Shown: positions 9,918 through 18,949 of the stretch, piece by piece | Layout of the letters: each line of letters begins with the position of its first letter | Position numbering within the stretch: position 1 is the stretch's first letter | Assembly (NCBI GenBank): GCA_001970855.1 | Contig: LSSN01001141.1 | Span: forward strand, 1 to 32,055 | Direction of reading: 5' to 3' | DNA length: 32,055 nt | Origin: Smittium culicis | Taxonomy: Eukaryota; Kickxellomycota; Harpellomycetes; Harpellales; Legeriomycetaceae | Made by a program: the position numbers and the translations under genes | Notes under the pieces: generated by a model | The model's database searches: none | Seen by the model: only the letters and a program-made list of their open reading frames with translations | What the model was told of the DNA's origin: nothing

Positions 9918-10859
9918 ATGCTTATAAGAATAATTAGTGTTGTTTACTGTTTTTGGCTAGGACTCGTAGTTTCGTCTTATAGTGGTAACATAACTGAGGA
10001 GACGATCAAATCAGAGAGTTCAGCACGTCTTGAAAAAAGAATTATTGGGGGCGAACTCGCGGATTTCAAGCGGTTTCCCTACCTAGTGTCTATGTACAAT
10101 GGATTTGGTCATAAATGTACAGGATCACTTTTATCTGATAGAATAGTATTAGTAGCAGGTCATTGTTTGGTTAATAAAGCTCATTTTTTATTGCCGCTGA
10201 TAAGACCTAAAGATTTTAGGATTAGGTTTGGTAGCAGTAAACTAAACACTGGAGATCAATATTCGCGCAAAATAAAGTCAGTCCATGTCCACGAAAAATT
10301 CAGAGATGATATATACAGGTATGATATTGGGATTATCGTTTTAGAAAAAAAAATAGAAGATTCAGAAAAGGAAAGGTTAGGGATAGAGTATGCAAAGATC
10401 TTTAATCGATTTGTTTATGATGATATCAAAACCGTGACGCTGGGATGGGGATATCAGTCTCAAAATGGTCACACATCAGAAAATCTTCTAGTTACAGATA
10501 TTAGACTTTCAAACGGTACTATTTGCAAAGCGATAGAAGGGGTATATGAAGGCAACAACGAGTTCAATATGTGCTCTATTAACACTGAAGGCAAAGGGTT
10601 CTGCGTTGGAGATTCCGGAGGACCACTAGTTCTTGATGGAAAGGAAAATTATAGTTCAGAAGTGAAAAACGCTGTTGTTGGAGTTTCTTCGACTGTTGGT
10701 GGAATAAAGCCGGACGTCAAATGCGAGAAAATTAATGCTTTTAATCTTTTCATTAATACTTATTATTATATCGATTGGATTTCAAGGGTATCAGAAATTC
10801 CTAGGGAAAGTTTAGAATTCTACAAACAAGACTCCATAAACAGTCCTGAATCAGAGTGA
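9918..10859 (+). CDS. Secreted S1-family (chymotrypsin-fold) serine protease
   Basis: The 313-residue preproprotease runs from the ATG at 9918; the in-frame TTG at 9909 is not a credible eukaryotic start. Residues 1-20 form a hydrophobic signal peptide. The propeptide ends in Lys40-Arg41, directly before IIGG (42-45), so a Kex2-type or trypsin-like cut would expose the activating N-terminus. The triad is complete: His82 (VAGHC), Asp136 (YDIGII) and Ser233 (GDSGGP). Cys67/Cys83 match the conserved 42-58 disulfide. The S1-pocket position six residues before the Ser is Gly227 rather than Asp, so specificity is probably not trypsin-like. Possible N-glycosylation sites include NIT and NGT. A C-terminal tail of about 20 residues follows the final DWI helix. 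The gene has no intron and uses A/T-ending codons, unlike the SDR gene. Confidence 0.93.
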   Translation: MLIRIISVVYCFWLGLVVSSYSGNITEETIKSESSARLEKRIIGGELADFKRFPYLVSMYNGFGHKCTGSLLSDRIVLVAGHCLVNKAHFLLPLIRPKDFRIRFGSSKLNTGDQYSRKIKSVHVHEKFRDDIYRYDIGIIVLEKKIEDSEKERLGIEYAKIFNRFVYDDIKTVTLGWGYQSQNGHTSENLLVTDIRLSNGTICKAIEGVYEGNNEFNMCSINTEGKGFCVGDSGGPLVLDGKENYSSEVKNAVVGVSSTVGGIKPDVKCEKINAFNLFINTYYYIDWISRVSEIPRESLEFYKQDSINSPESE

Positions 10860-11460
10860 TTTCGATTATCAACTAAAATTATCATTTAATTATGTTTTTT
10901 AATTGTTATTATTAATTTATTATGATACCTAATTATAATCGAGCATCAATAATATTCTTATTTATTCATATTTAATGCAAATAATATCAAAAGTATAACA
11001 TGAAGAATAGATCATAAATTATGTATCCAAAAAATTTGATTTTAATGACAAGATTTGACCTAATTAGTCTTGAATAATGGTATGCTTTATGATTTCTTCA
11101 TATACTCGATGTTCTATTCGAGCATATTTCTTGGAAAATTGAGGACCTAAAAATTTTATATCAAAATTATTGTATTGTTCAGTGCGTTGCATATTTTATC
11201 AAAATGATTATAGACTGGAAGAACTTATAACACTGTTATATAATATTAAAAAAGAATTTTTTTCCCCCGCAAAACTCTCAATATAAGCAATCTTATTTAT
11301 GGATTTTACTTTTACCTTCAAAATAATCAATATAATTATTTTTGAAAGCACAATGTAGGTGTTTAGGTATGCTACTAACGTTATATATATTGTTACAATC
11401 ACACACAATCACACACACACAAAGTGTGTTCACATCGGGAGTTAATGGAAATCGTTGTTT
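10860..11460. other. AT-rich spacer after the protease gene
   Basis: No gene is supported. It contains a short CA-rich run (11399-11421) that with the following GTGTGT can form a small hairpin. The antisense open stretches here are low-complexity. Confidence 0.45.
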
Positions 11461-11518
11461 TTTCTGTATTTTATTTAATTCCAATTATAAGTTTTGAAAT
11501 TTGTGTAGCAGTATTTAA

Positions 11519-12226
11519 TCAGCAAAGTATCTAATTATAATTGATAAAACTCATCTAACCAATGGAGATATTACTAAATCTTGTAGAGAAAGTAATGACT
11601 GTTTAGAAATGATGATTCGAGCTCTATTCTATGTAATATTGTTGGATTTAGTTAAGCGTGTTTTTTTTGGTCATCTACGGAAGAAGTTGTTCAATTTTTA
11701 AAGTTCAAAGGCATGACCAGTTATATTACCTGTACATAATGCCATATTCTTTTTTTTCAAGTATTATAAATATATGAGGCCAGAAATCGGTATGGATAAG
11801 TTACTTGTAGCTAAACAGTTCTTTCACAACTATTTTCCAGTGAAGGGTGATAATAGCGATCAGCATATTAAAAAAAAATAAAAGCTTTAAAGTATGTAGA
11901 AAAGTATGGTTGATTTTTAATCTCAGCCAGCGAGTATACTATGAAAAACAAACGATTTTACTAGTTCAGAATTAAAAAAATGGATAGCGAATCAGAATAG
12001 ACTATTTTCAGTTGAGGCTAAGTATTGGGTCTTTTTATACCAATTACATTTTATTTGTATAGATTTTACAGATAATTTAAAATTTAGATTAATTCCTTTA
12101 TTTATAGGAAATTCGGAAATTAGTCTAATGTATTTTTACAGCAACAAACTCTTCATATGTTTTATACTTATTTCAACGCTTGTACCTAATACATATTCAT
12201 TTCATCGTATATTTTTGCCATTTTAA
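11519..12226 (+). pseudogene. Unrecognised decayed gene, one reading frame
   Basis: Three long stop-free stretches of 60, 54 and 93 codons lie one after another in the same frame: 11519-11698, 11717-11878 and 11945-12223. The gaps between them are short and contain clustered stops. Residue composition is protein-like (for example MRPEIGMDKLLVAKQFF and SSELKKWIANQNRLFSVEAK) rather than the Lys/Asn/Ile noise of the surroundings. I do not recognise the family. No ATG-initiated long frame exists, so this is either a pseudogene decayed by point mutation or a gene whose introns cover the gaps; the last gap of about 66 bases contains a GTATGT and a TCTCAG. It lies upstream of STE50 on the same strand. 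Confidence 0.45.
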
Positions 12227-12498
12227 GGGACTAAACATAACATCAAACTCGACTAGAGACTATATATATATATTACAATCTATTTTCGATTCTTTTCTTT
12301 TATTTTTTCCTATTTCTTTTTATTTTCTTCGGAAAAATATCATCAATAGCTAAATAATCTCCAAAGAAGAAAAAAAAAACAACGACTGAAATATTCTACG
12401 TTATAGGCACTTGAAATAAAAAAAAATAAAGTCAGAATATTCACAAAGGGTTATAAGAAAGATAGATTTTTTTTTTTAAATAAGTGAAAAAAACAATA
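12227..12498 (+). promoter_or_regulatory. Upstream region of the STE50-like gene
   Basis: It contains a TATATATATATA stretch (about 12260-12272) and a strong pyrimidine tract (12286-12330), as expected for a fungal promoter, then an A-rich leader. No specific operator is recognised. Confidence 0.35.
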
Positions 12499-13791
12499 AT
12501 GCAAGAATTCGAGCAGGATAATGTTCTGTGCTGGAGTAAAGAGACGGTAGCAGAATGGTTTGAAAGGTCTGGGTTCGCTGGGTACAAGAACAGCTTAATA
12601 GGTAAAATTACACATACATATCTTCTTTTAATAAAAGTACTTCGATTTTAGCGTGACATTAATTGTATGCTCTATCGTTTTTTTTAACTATTAGAGAACG
12701 ATATTGATGGTGAGGTGCTAGCTGATATAGATAATGAGTCGTTGGCAGATTTGGGGATATCTTGTCTTGGCACCAGAATCTTGATCCTCAAAGCTGTATA
12801 TTATCTAAAAAAACAATACGGGATTGCGTTAAATTCTCATAATTTCGTTCCACAGATTGATTACACAAAAAAGGTAGATTTCATACTTAGTAATTTATCA
12901 TACACATATAAATAATTTTCTGAATTAACACTAAGCAACGTGTTTTTTATTTCATCAGAATTTTTCCACAGTTCAAAACAAACGAAATACTCTTAAAGGT
13001 AAATTATTAAAACTCTCAAAAAACTTTAAACGAATATGACTAGATATATACTTATATTTGCTAATAGTCAAGATTTATAGGGGGTACTAACAAGTACTTT
13101 TGAATATTAATTTTTTTATTTTATAAAAAAAATAGATATCCAGGAGATTAAAACGAGCATGAAAAAAATGATGGTTAATATCCCAGTTGCTGGTAAAGGC
13201 GGATCCGAAATTATAAATAAGGGCGAACTCAGCTCGCCAGCAGAGACAAGCAAACACGAAGAAACAGTAAAAAATCAGTTGGCTAACAAGGAGAAGGTAT
13301 TTACAAGTGGTCATTAATGAGAAGAAAGTAGGTGGGTAACTATAATTTATTTTTAAATATGGATAGGAGGAGGAGGGCAATAAAAGCGGGGAGAGTGCAG
13401 GTGGGAGCGTATCGAACAGTACAAAGACATCACCAGTGGCGGAGACAGACACGTTCAAGTCTTTTCGGATAGCACTGAACGATCCATGCCAGATGGTTCT
13501 TGAGCACGCGCTGAAGAAGTACAAGATCGACGATGACTGGAGAAACTACACACTCTCAATCAGATACAAAAACCTAGGTAAAAATATTCTTTTTGTTTTA
13601 CTTTAAGTGCGATTTATTATTATTTATATTAACTTGATTTGAATTTCGATTTAGATGGGGGTAAATCAGAGCGAGCATTAGGGCTTGGGGACAAACCGCT
13701 ACTGATATTCCAGAACTTGAAGGATAAAGGAGAGTCGCCAATATTTGTACTCAAGAGGAACAAATCTAGTCCCACTCCAAAAGAAACTTGA
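12499..13791 (+). CDS. STE50: STE50-like SAM/RA-domain MAPKKK adaptor, six exons
   Basis: The proposed exons are 12499-12601, 12695-12873, 12959-12998, 13136-13296, 13367-13577 and 13655-13791. They encode 276 residues with all phases consistent (1,0,1,0,1). Residues about 11-76 form a SAM domain (WFERSGF, then IDGEVLADIDNESLADLGI, then RILILKAV). A linker of charged, partly helical sequence (about 100-160) leads to an RA domain at 190-267. It contains DDWRNYTLSIRYKN and ALGLGDKPLLIFQNLKDKG, the signature of yeast Ste50. Ste50 binds the MAPKKK Ste11 through SAM and small GTPases through RA, feeding pheromone, filamentation and osmotic pathways. Intron 3 has a perfect TACTAAC branch site. The donor of intron 2 (GTAGAT) is weak, so the exon 2 to 3 junction is the least certain part. 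Confidence 0.88.
13085..13091 (+). promoter_or_regulatory. TACTAAC branch point in STE50 intron 3
   Basis: The perfect yeast-type branch sequence TACTAAC lies 44 bases before the AG at 13134-13135 inside the intron 12999-13135. It supports the splice model. Confidence 0.8.
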
Positions 13792-14162
13792 AAAGATTAA
13801 ATCTAATTTATTTATATGCACAAACGGTAGTTTTACATTTGTGCTAGCTTTTTTTTTTTTTCTTTTTTAGTTTTGTTGATATTAAAAATAAATGTAATTG
13901 TAATGTTTTTTTATCGTATTTTTTTTTAATAGTTGAAAATAATTGATAAAAAGTAGATAGAAATAGTAAATTGGGAAATAGATGTATGATGGGGGAGGAG
14001 TTGTGGTTAAGGACAAGTTGTCTAAGTAAAGTTGGAGAGGGAGGGGTAAGGAAGGTGAAGTGCGCAAATCAATAAAAAAAAAAATTAACTAGGTGGCTTA
14101 GAGTATCGAACATTACTAGCAAAAAAAGTTAGAAGAAGGAGACTTGGTTGAATTGGGGCAGA
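13792..14162. other. Convergent 3' spacer between STE50 and mL54
   Basis: This 371-base spacer separates two convergent genes. It holds T-runs (13851-13862, 13906-13927) and a G-rich patch (13988-14055), and nothing that looks coding. Confidence 0.5.
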
Positions 14163-14747
14163 TTATTTCTTTTTAGATTTCAAAAAGTTTCCTTGCTTTA
14201 TGAGTTTTTTGTTTGCGATTTTGAGGGCAACACGCTCGGGGATGGCGTCTTGAGAAGTGGGCTGGTCAAGCAGTTTCCATAGCCAATCGGGGTACTCGGA
14301 ATCTTCCATGGCTATGATTTCTGGCTGATCAACTTTATAATTGATACCTTTCAGCACAGTACCTTTCGCAACGCTTGATTTGACTGAATTATTTTTTTAA
14401 AAGATTAATAATGTTAAATTTTTAAAAGATAAAAGACAAGTGTTTATAGCTGTAATTATAAAGAAGAGTTTGCGCTTTAGCTTAAAGAGTAAGCATGAAT
14501 ATACATGTATGCTAAAATAACAACTAAACAAATTCCGATATCAATTGAGATATTGAAAGATGAGTAAAGGAGATATAGAAAAAAGTGGGGAGCTAAAAAC
14601 GAATGAAAGGCTAAAAAGTAAATGTATTGCTGTATTACCATTGGTTGAGTATAAATTTCGAAATGAGGCAGAGACGGTGAGCTTGGACAAAGCCGACTTT
14701 AAATTTGGGAGAGTAGTATTGAAAATTCTAGGTAGCGGAAAAGTCAT
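14163..14747 (-). CDS. MRPL37: Mitochondrial large-subunit ribosomal protein mL54, two exons
   Basis: Exon 1 is 14747-14639 and exon 2 is 14383-14163 on the minus strand; the 255-base GT...AG intron is phase 1. The joined product has 109 residues. Exon 1 gives an import presequence rich in Leu, Ser, Lys and Arg and free of acidic residues, ending with RNLYSTN (30-36). Exon 2 gives the mL54 core: SSVAKGTVLKGINY (39-52) and EDSEYPDWLWKLLD (63-76), the hallmark of the yeast MRPL37 / animal MRPL54 family. A basic C-terminus (KSKKK) follows. It would act in the mitochondrial ribosome. Each exon alone looks like a fragment; the presequence plus matched phase make the pairing convincing. The open stretch on the opposite strand at 14560-14856 is its shadow. 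Confidence 0.87.
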
Positions 14748-16223
14748 TATCGCTTATATATTCGCTATTGAGTACACTTTGGAAAAATTTAAGCGAAGAG
14801 CATATCTTGGAATTTTAAGTGAAGCTAAACTATGGCCATTAAAAAAAAAGCTATAGCGAAATTTTTTTTTATCTAATTTATAGAAATTGATTAGATTTAT
14901 TATTTGTTTTATTTTTAAAGCGAAAACGCAATTCTATTTGCTTGAAATTTGAAAAAATCAAAAAAAAGCACTAATTTATGGTCTAGCAAATCTTTATTGG
15001 CTCGATTAATATCACTTATAACTGTTCTAATATAATATGATTATTGGTTAGCGCTTTGTTTATCAGCAAATGATATGGATTAATTATAAGCTAACTTAAT
15101 CCCTTAGCCCAATTATCATAGCAAAGTTAATTGGTAGGCCAATAAATGTATTTTACAGCTTAAAGACGAAAACAATACATAAAATCAGCATATTTTATCA
15201 ATAGAAAAGAGTAAAGTATAACTGATGCGTAAAAAAACTCTCGCCTGATAAAGCACGCCTTTTTTTTCTATATAGGCATTGTAAGCCTACCTCCCTCTTA
15301 GCGGCAGAAATAAGTATAAAGATCAGCTACACCAAAGAAAATACAAAATACATAAATATTGCACAAGATAAAATGTTCGGCTATAGTTAGACTGATGTGA
15401 GATAAAGAGCAGCATAACTAAATAAAACGCTTTGCTTACTTTGCTGGTTCAGACCTTATTCTTATCTCTGGCTAGTCATTGGTTAATAATTGTGTATATA
15501 TTAAAATACGCATATCATTGGCCAGCTCATCAAATTATGGCTAATAAGATCCATAAGTAGATAAGCAGCTGATATCGCGTTAAAGCCGCGAGAATAGCAC
15601 ACATATTAGCTGCTTGTGGCCCTATGAAAGAATTCAGTACCCATATAATCATATCAGAGATCTATGAAAGCGAGAGAAGTGACTGCCCGTTCATACGTAT
15701 GTTATTTGAGGGGCGATATTCTAGCATATAGCTAACTTTGCCAAAATTATTTAAATTGATACAGTCTTGTATGTGCAATTTATTCCCGAGTTTTAATGGT
15801 GAGAGCAAAATAATATGAAAAATGCTTATTTGTATGTATATATGTATACTAGGGGTGTATGTACGAATAGACCAGTACAAAACATTATCGGTTACATATT
15901 CACGCCAGTACCCAAGTTTAAGGACACTGTATTGCAATCCTCAACTTTAGAGTCTGTGTCCGTTAAGAAAGTAGATTAAATTCCACTGATTAAGTAAGAA
16001 ATTGTATAAACTGACAATAGAACTATCCACTCATAACTACTTATTTCGCTGCCTTATCCATCTACGCCATTAGTTTTTTTTTATTTATTTTTTTATTATT
16101 TTTTCCCACACATAACTATTAGTTGTTATACTCTTTATCAAAGCTTATTATAATAAAATCTCTTTTATTTATAAAAGAAATATCTTAATTCTTCTCTATA
16201 TTTCCTCTTACTTATTCGTTCCC
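14748..16223. other. Divergent spacer between mL54 and the CBS/PB1 gene
   Basis: No gene is supported. The central part (about 14980-15960) is less A/T-rich than other spacers and contains several short hairpins: ATTGG-TAGG-CCAAT near 15130, TAGGC...GCCTA near 15275, and a strong stem at 15563-15615. This suggests a structured RNA or an old repeat. An antisense open stretch (15937-15662) starts at TTG and matches nothing I know. Confidence 0.4.
15563..15615. other. Strong stem-loop, candidate structured RNA
   Basis: AAGCAGCTGATAT (15563-15575) pairs with ATATTAGCTGCTT (15603-15615) over 13 positions with one G-U. The enclosed loop contains a second hairpin, TCGCG...CGCGA, with a seven-base loop. 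No known RNA family is recognised, and the coding strand is unknown. Confidence 0.35.
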
Positions 16224-16233
16224 TATATATAAA
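16224..16233 (+). promoter_or_regulatory. TATA box of the CBS/PB1 gene
   Basis: TATATATAAA lies about 76 bases before the proposed start codon and is followed by a C/T-rich stretch (16258-16285), a common fungal initiator setting. Confidence 0.5.
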
Positions 16234-16308
16234 CTTCTAAAAAATTTAAATACGCACATACTCACTCCCACTCCCCATCATCGCCAACATAGAAACAATA
16301 CAAACTAG

Positions 16309-18949
16309 ATGAGCCAGCTAGCAAGGTCAAAGCAATCAAAAAAAGACGAGGTAAGTCTTAAAAAAAATACTTTTAATACAAAACCCATTATTTCTGTTTT
16401 TTTTTAGCCAACCCTTTAATCATCACATATAATCATTATAAACATTCGCTATCCCTTTACGCCATAAACTTTTTACTACCCGCTTCATTTTATACTTCTT
16501 TAAACATATTAATGTTTCCCTATTGAGTTCAAAGATTCTTATTAATCCTTTTTGGAATAACTCCCCTCATAAACACCTATTCAAAATTACTGACACTTTT
16601 TATCCTTATTGACATCACCCATTTCCTTTGATCTTTATTCAATTCGTTTTTTAATAAATCATAATCTTTTTACTTTTTGATAAGACTAAATATTAATTTA
16701 TTGCTTGTAACATTCAGGCTATAAGGAAAAAGGCCGAAATTGAGCTAAACAAGAAGTTCCCTCAAGGAAAAAGAGGCTCTCTACTAAACTACTCCGAAAA
16801 TAACTCGAATCAAAAAAATGGCCCTGCTTCAGGCCAAAGAAACCAAAAACGTAATTTACCCCAAAATTCCGCTGTTGAATATATAAATGGTCACTACTAC
16901 CTAGATGGAAAGCGCGTTCAGCCCGGAACTGTTGCCTCCCTACAACCCAACACTGCTTTCACTGTCCGTGAAACTACCACTATCGTCGAAGCCGCCCGCT
17001 TAATGGCCGCTAAACGCGCTGACTCTGTTTTAGTAATTGATAACGAAGACAGGCTATCTGGAATCTTCACCGCTAAAGATATTGCTTTCAGAGCCGTTGC
17101 TGAAGGGAAAAACGTTCATAACACCCCTGTAAGAGATATTGCCACAAGCGACCCCCTTTGCGTCATTTCTGATGCCTCCGCTATCGATGCTTTGAATACA
17201 ATGGTCTTGAAGGGCTTTAGACACCTCCCTATTTGCAACCATGAAGGCGACGTTGTCGGTTTACTCGACGTCATTAAATGCATGTACGATGCCCTAGATA
17301 AAATGGACAGAGCCTACCAATCAACTCGAGCTCTCTATGACGCGCTAGAAGACGTCGAAAAAGAATTCAGCGTTCAATCAGATAAAATTGTTAATTTTGT
17401 TGATAACCTTAAAAATAAAATGAACTGCCCCCCTGTTGACGTTATTTTACGAAATAACCAACCTGTCATCGTCACCCCAAAAGCCAGCGTATACGAAATT
17501 GCCCAACTACTAAAACTATCAAATACTACTGCCGCATTAATCATCGATGAAAACCAAGGCCTCCTAGTTGGTATCTTCACAACTAAAGATATTGTTTTAC
17601 GTGTTATTGCCGCTGGCCTTGACCAATATACAACAAGCGTTGTACGTGTCATGACCTCACAGCCTGATACCATATCTCCCGACACAACTATCATCGATGC
17701 CTTAAAACAAATGCATGAAAAAAATTACCTGAATCTCCCCGTTGTCAACGATGAAGGCGAAATCATTGGTATCGCTGACGTTCTTACTTTATGCTACTCC
17801 ACGTTGGAACAAATGAAAAAAATTCAAACCAGTGTTGAAGGTGACGCCAACGCTGGCTTTAATGGCCCCGTATGGTCACAGTTTTTCAACGGTGGTTTAT
17901 TCGATGAATCTCAATCTTCTGTCTCTAATAACTATGTTAACGATAATGCTTTATCCACAACTCATTCATCCGTTCTTGCCCCTCCTATGTCTTTTCTCAA
18001 TGGCACCTCACACCTAGCTGGCGATATTTTCCCAAATGATTCTGCGTCCATGATTGATGAAATCACTTCTGCTGTAAACTCTCGCGTTGGTGAAAAAGAT
18101 ACCACTAAAATGACCCCTTCTAAAAAAAATTTCAATAACCAACAAGGCAACAACCAAAATTCATTTGGAAATGGTCAATCTTACCACCATGATGCAAATG
18201 CTCCTTATTATTTCTCACACCCTGATCAAATGAACTCTGAAACTATGTCTGGATTTGGCCCTCAATACTCAAATTTGAGCAACAAAGAAAATAACTATTC
18301 TATACCATTCATGTCAACTGTCAACTCTGAATTGGTCTCTAATACCCACTCTAACGCTTTTGACTATTCCAATGCCCATAATATTGAAGAAAATAACCCC
18401 AACAATGCCATGATATTCTCATTCAAATTCAAAACTCCTAAAAATAATATCCACCGATTCAATCTCCCTATCGACAACTATGATCTATTAGTTTCAGAGG
18501 TCATTGAAAGACTCATTAGCGACGGAATCAAAGACGCTGAAAGCTTGGTACACAAATCTGGGCTTGTTTATACTGATAGCGAAAATGACCAAATCCAGTT
18601 AAACTCGCAACTTGATTTATTCGATGCCGTCGATCAAGCTAAAAATGATGGTAAGGATCGTGTACTTATAAACCTGAACACAATTTCAGATATAGACACG
18701 GTAAACAACTCTCAGGCTCAAAGCAACAGCAACGGTGTTATTGCACACGAGCAACAACATCAAGGCTCGAAATCACCAACGCCTGCCATTCCGCAAACTT
18801 CAGCCAAAAGCGAGCAACAGGAAAAAGTTTTGAAAACCAATAACCACAACGACACTTCTCCCTCGTTCTTTTCCCCGACTGTTATTGTCGGCAGCGTTGT
18901 TGCATCCATACTTATTCTCTTTATCGCCACCCGCGCCGCAAAAAAATAA
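16309..18949 (+). CDS. Tail-anchored four-CBS plus PB1 domain protein (Mug70-like), two exons
   Basis: Exon 1 is 16309-16350 (MSQLARSKQSKKDE) and exon 2 is 16718-18949; the 367-base intron starts GTAAGT and ends TTCAG, phase 0. The product has 757 residues. A basic N-terminus (AIRKKAEIELNKK) precedes four CBS domains in two Bateman pairs (about 86-205 and 250-385), which in this family bind adenosyl nucleotides. A low-complexity Asn/Ser region follows. A PB1 domain (579-665) begins MIFSFKFKTP, and the final hydrophobic helix (736-753) is followed only by RAAKK, a tail anchor. The order matches fission yeast Mug70 and relatives; the function is uncertain. A start at the internal ATG 17003 would cut the first CBS domain, so the spliced start is preferred. 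Third positions favour C and T, like the SDR gene. Confidence 0.9.

Noticed and set aside
13087..13524. Minus-strand open stretch of 145 codons
   Set aside because: Shadow of STE50 exons 4 and 5; the plus strand carries the RA domain.
14560..14856. Plus-strand open stretch of 98 codons starting with ATG
   Set aside because: It overlaps the mL54 presequence exon and intron in antisense, has no recognisable domain, and the mL54 model is better supported.
15240..15275. C/D snoRNA-like CTGATG and CTGA words
   Set aside because: Box C is imperfect, no terminal stem flanks the pair, and no guide target is evident.
15662..15937. Minus-strand open stretch of 91 codons
   Set aside because: It starts at TTG, has no homology I can recognise and no supporting splice context; possibly an old repeat fragment.
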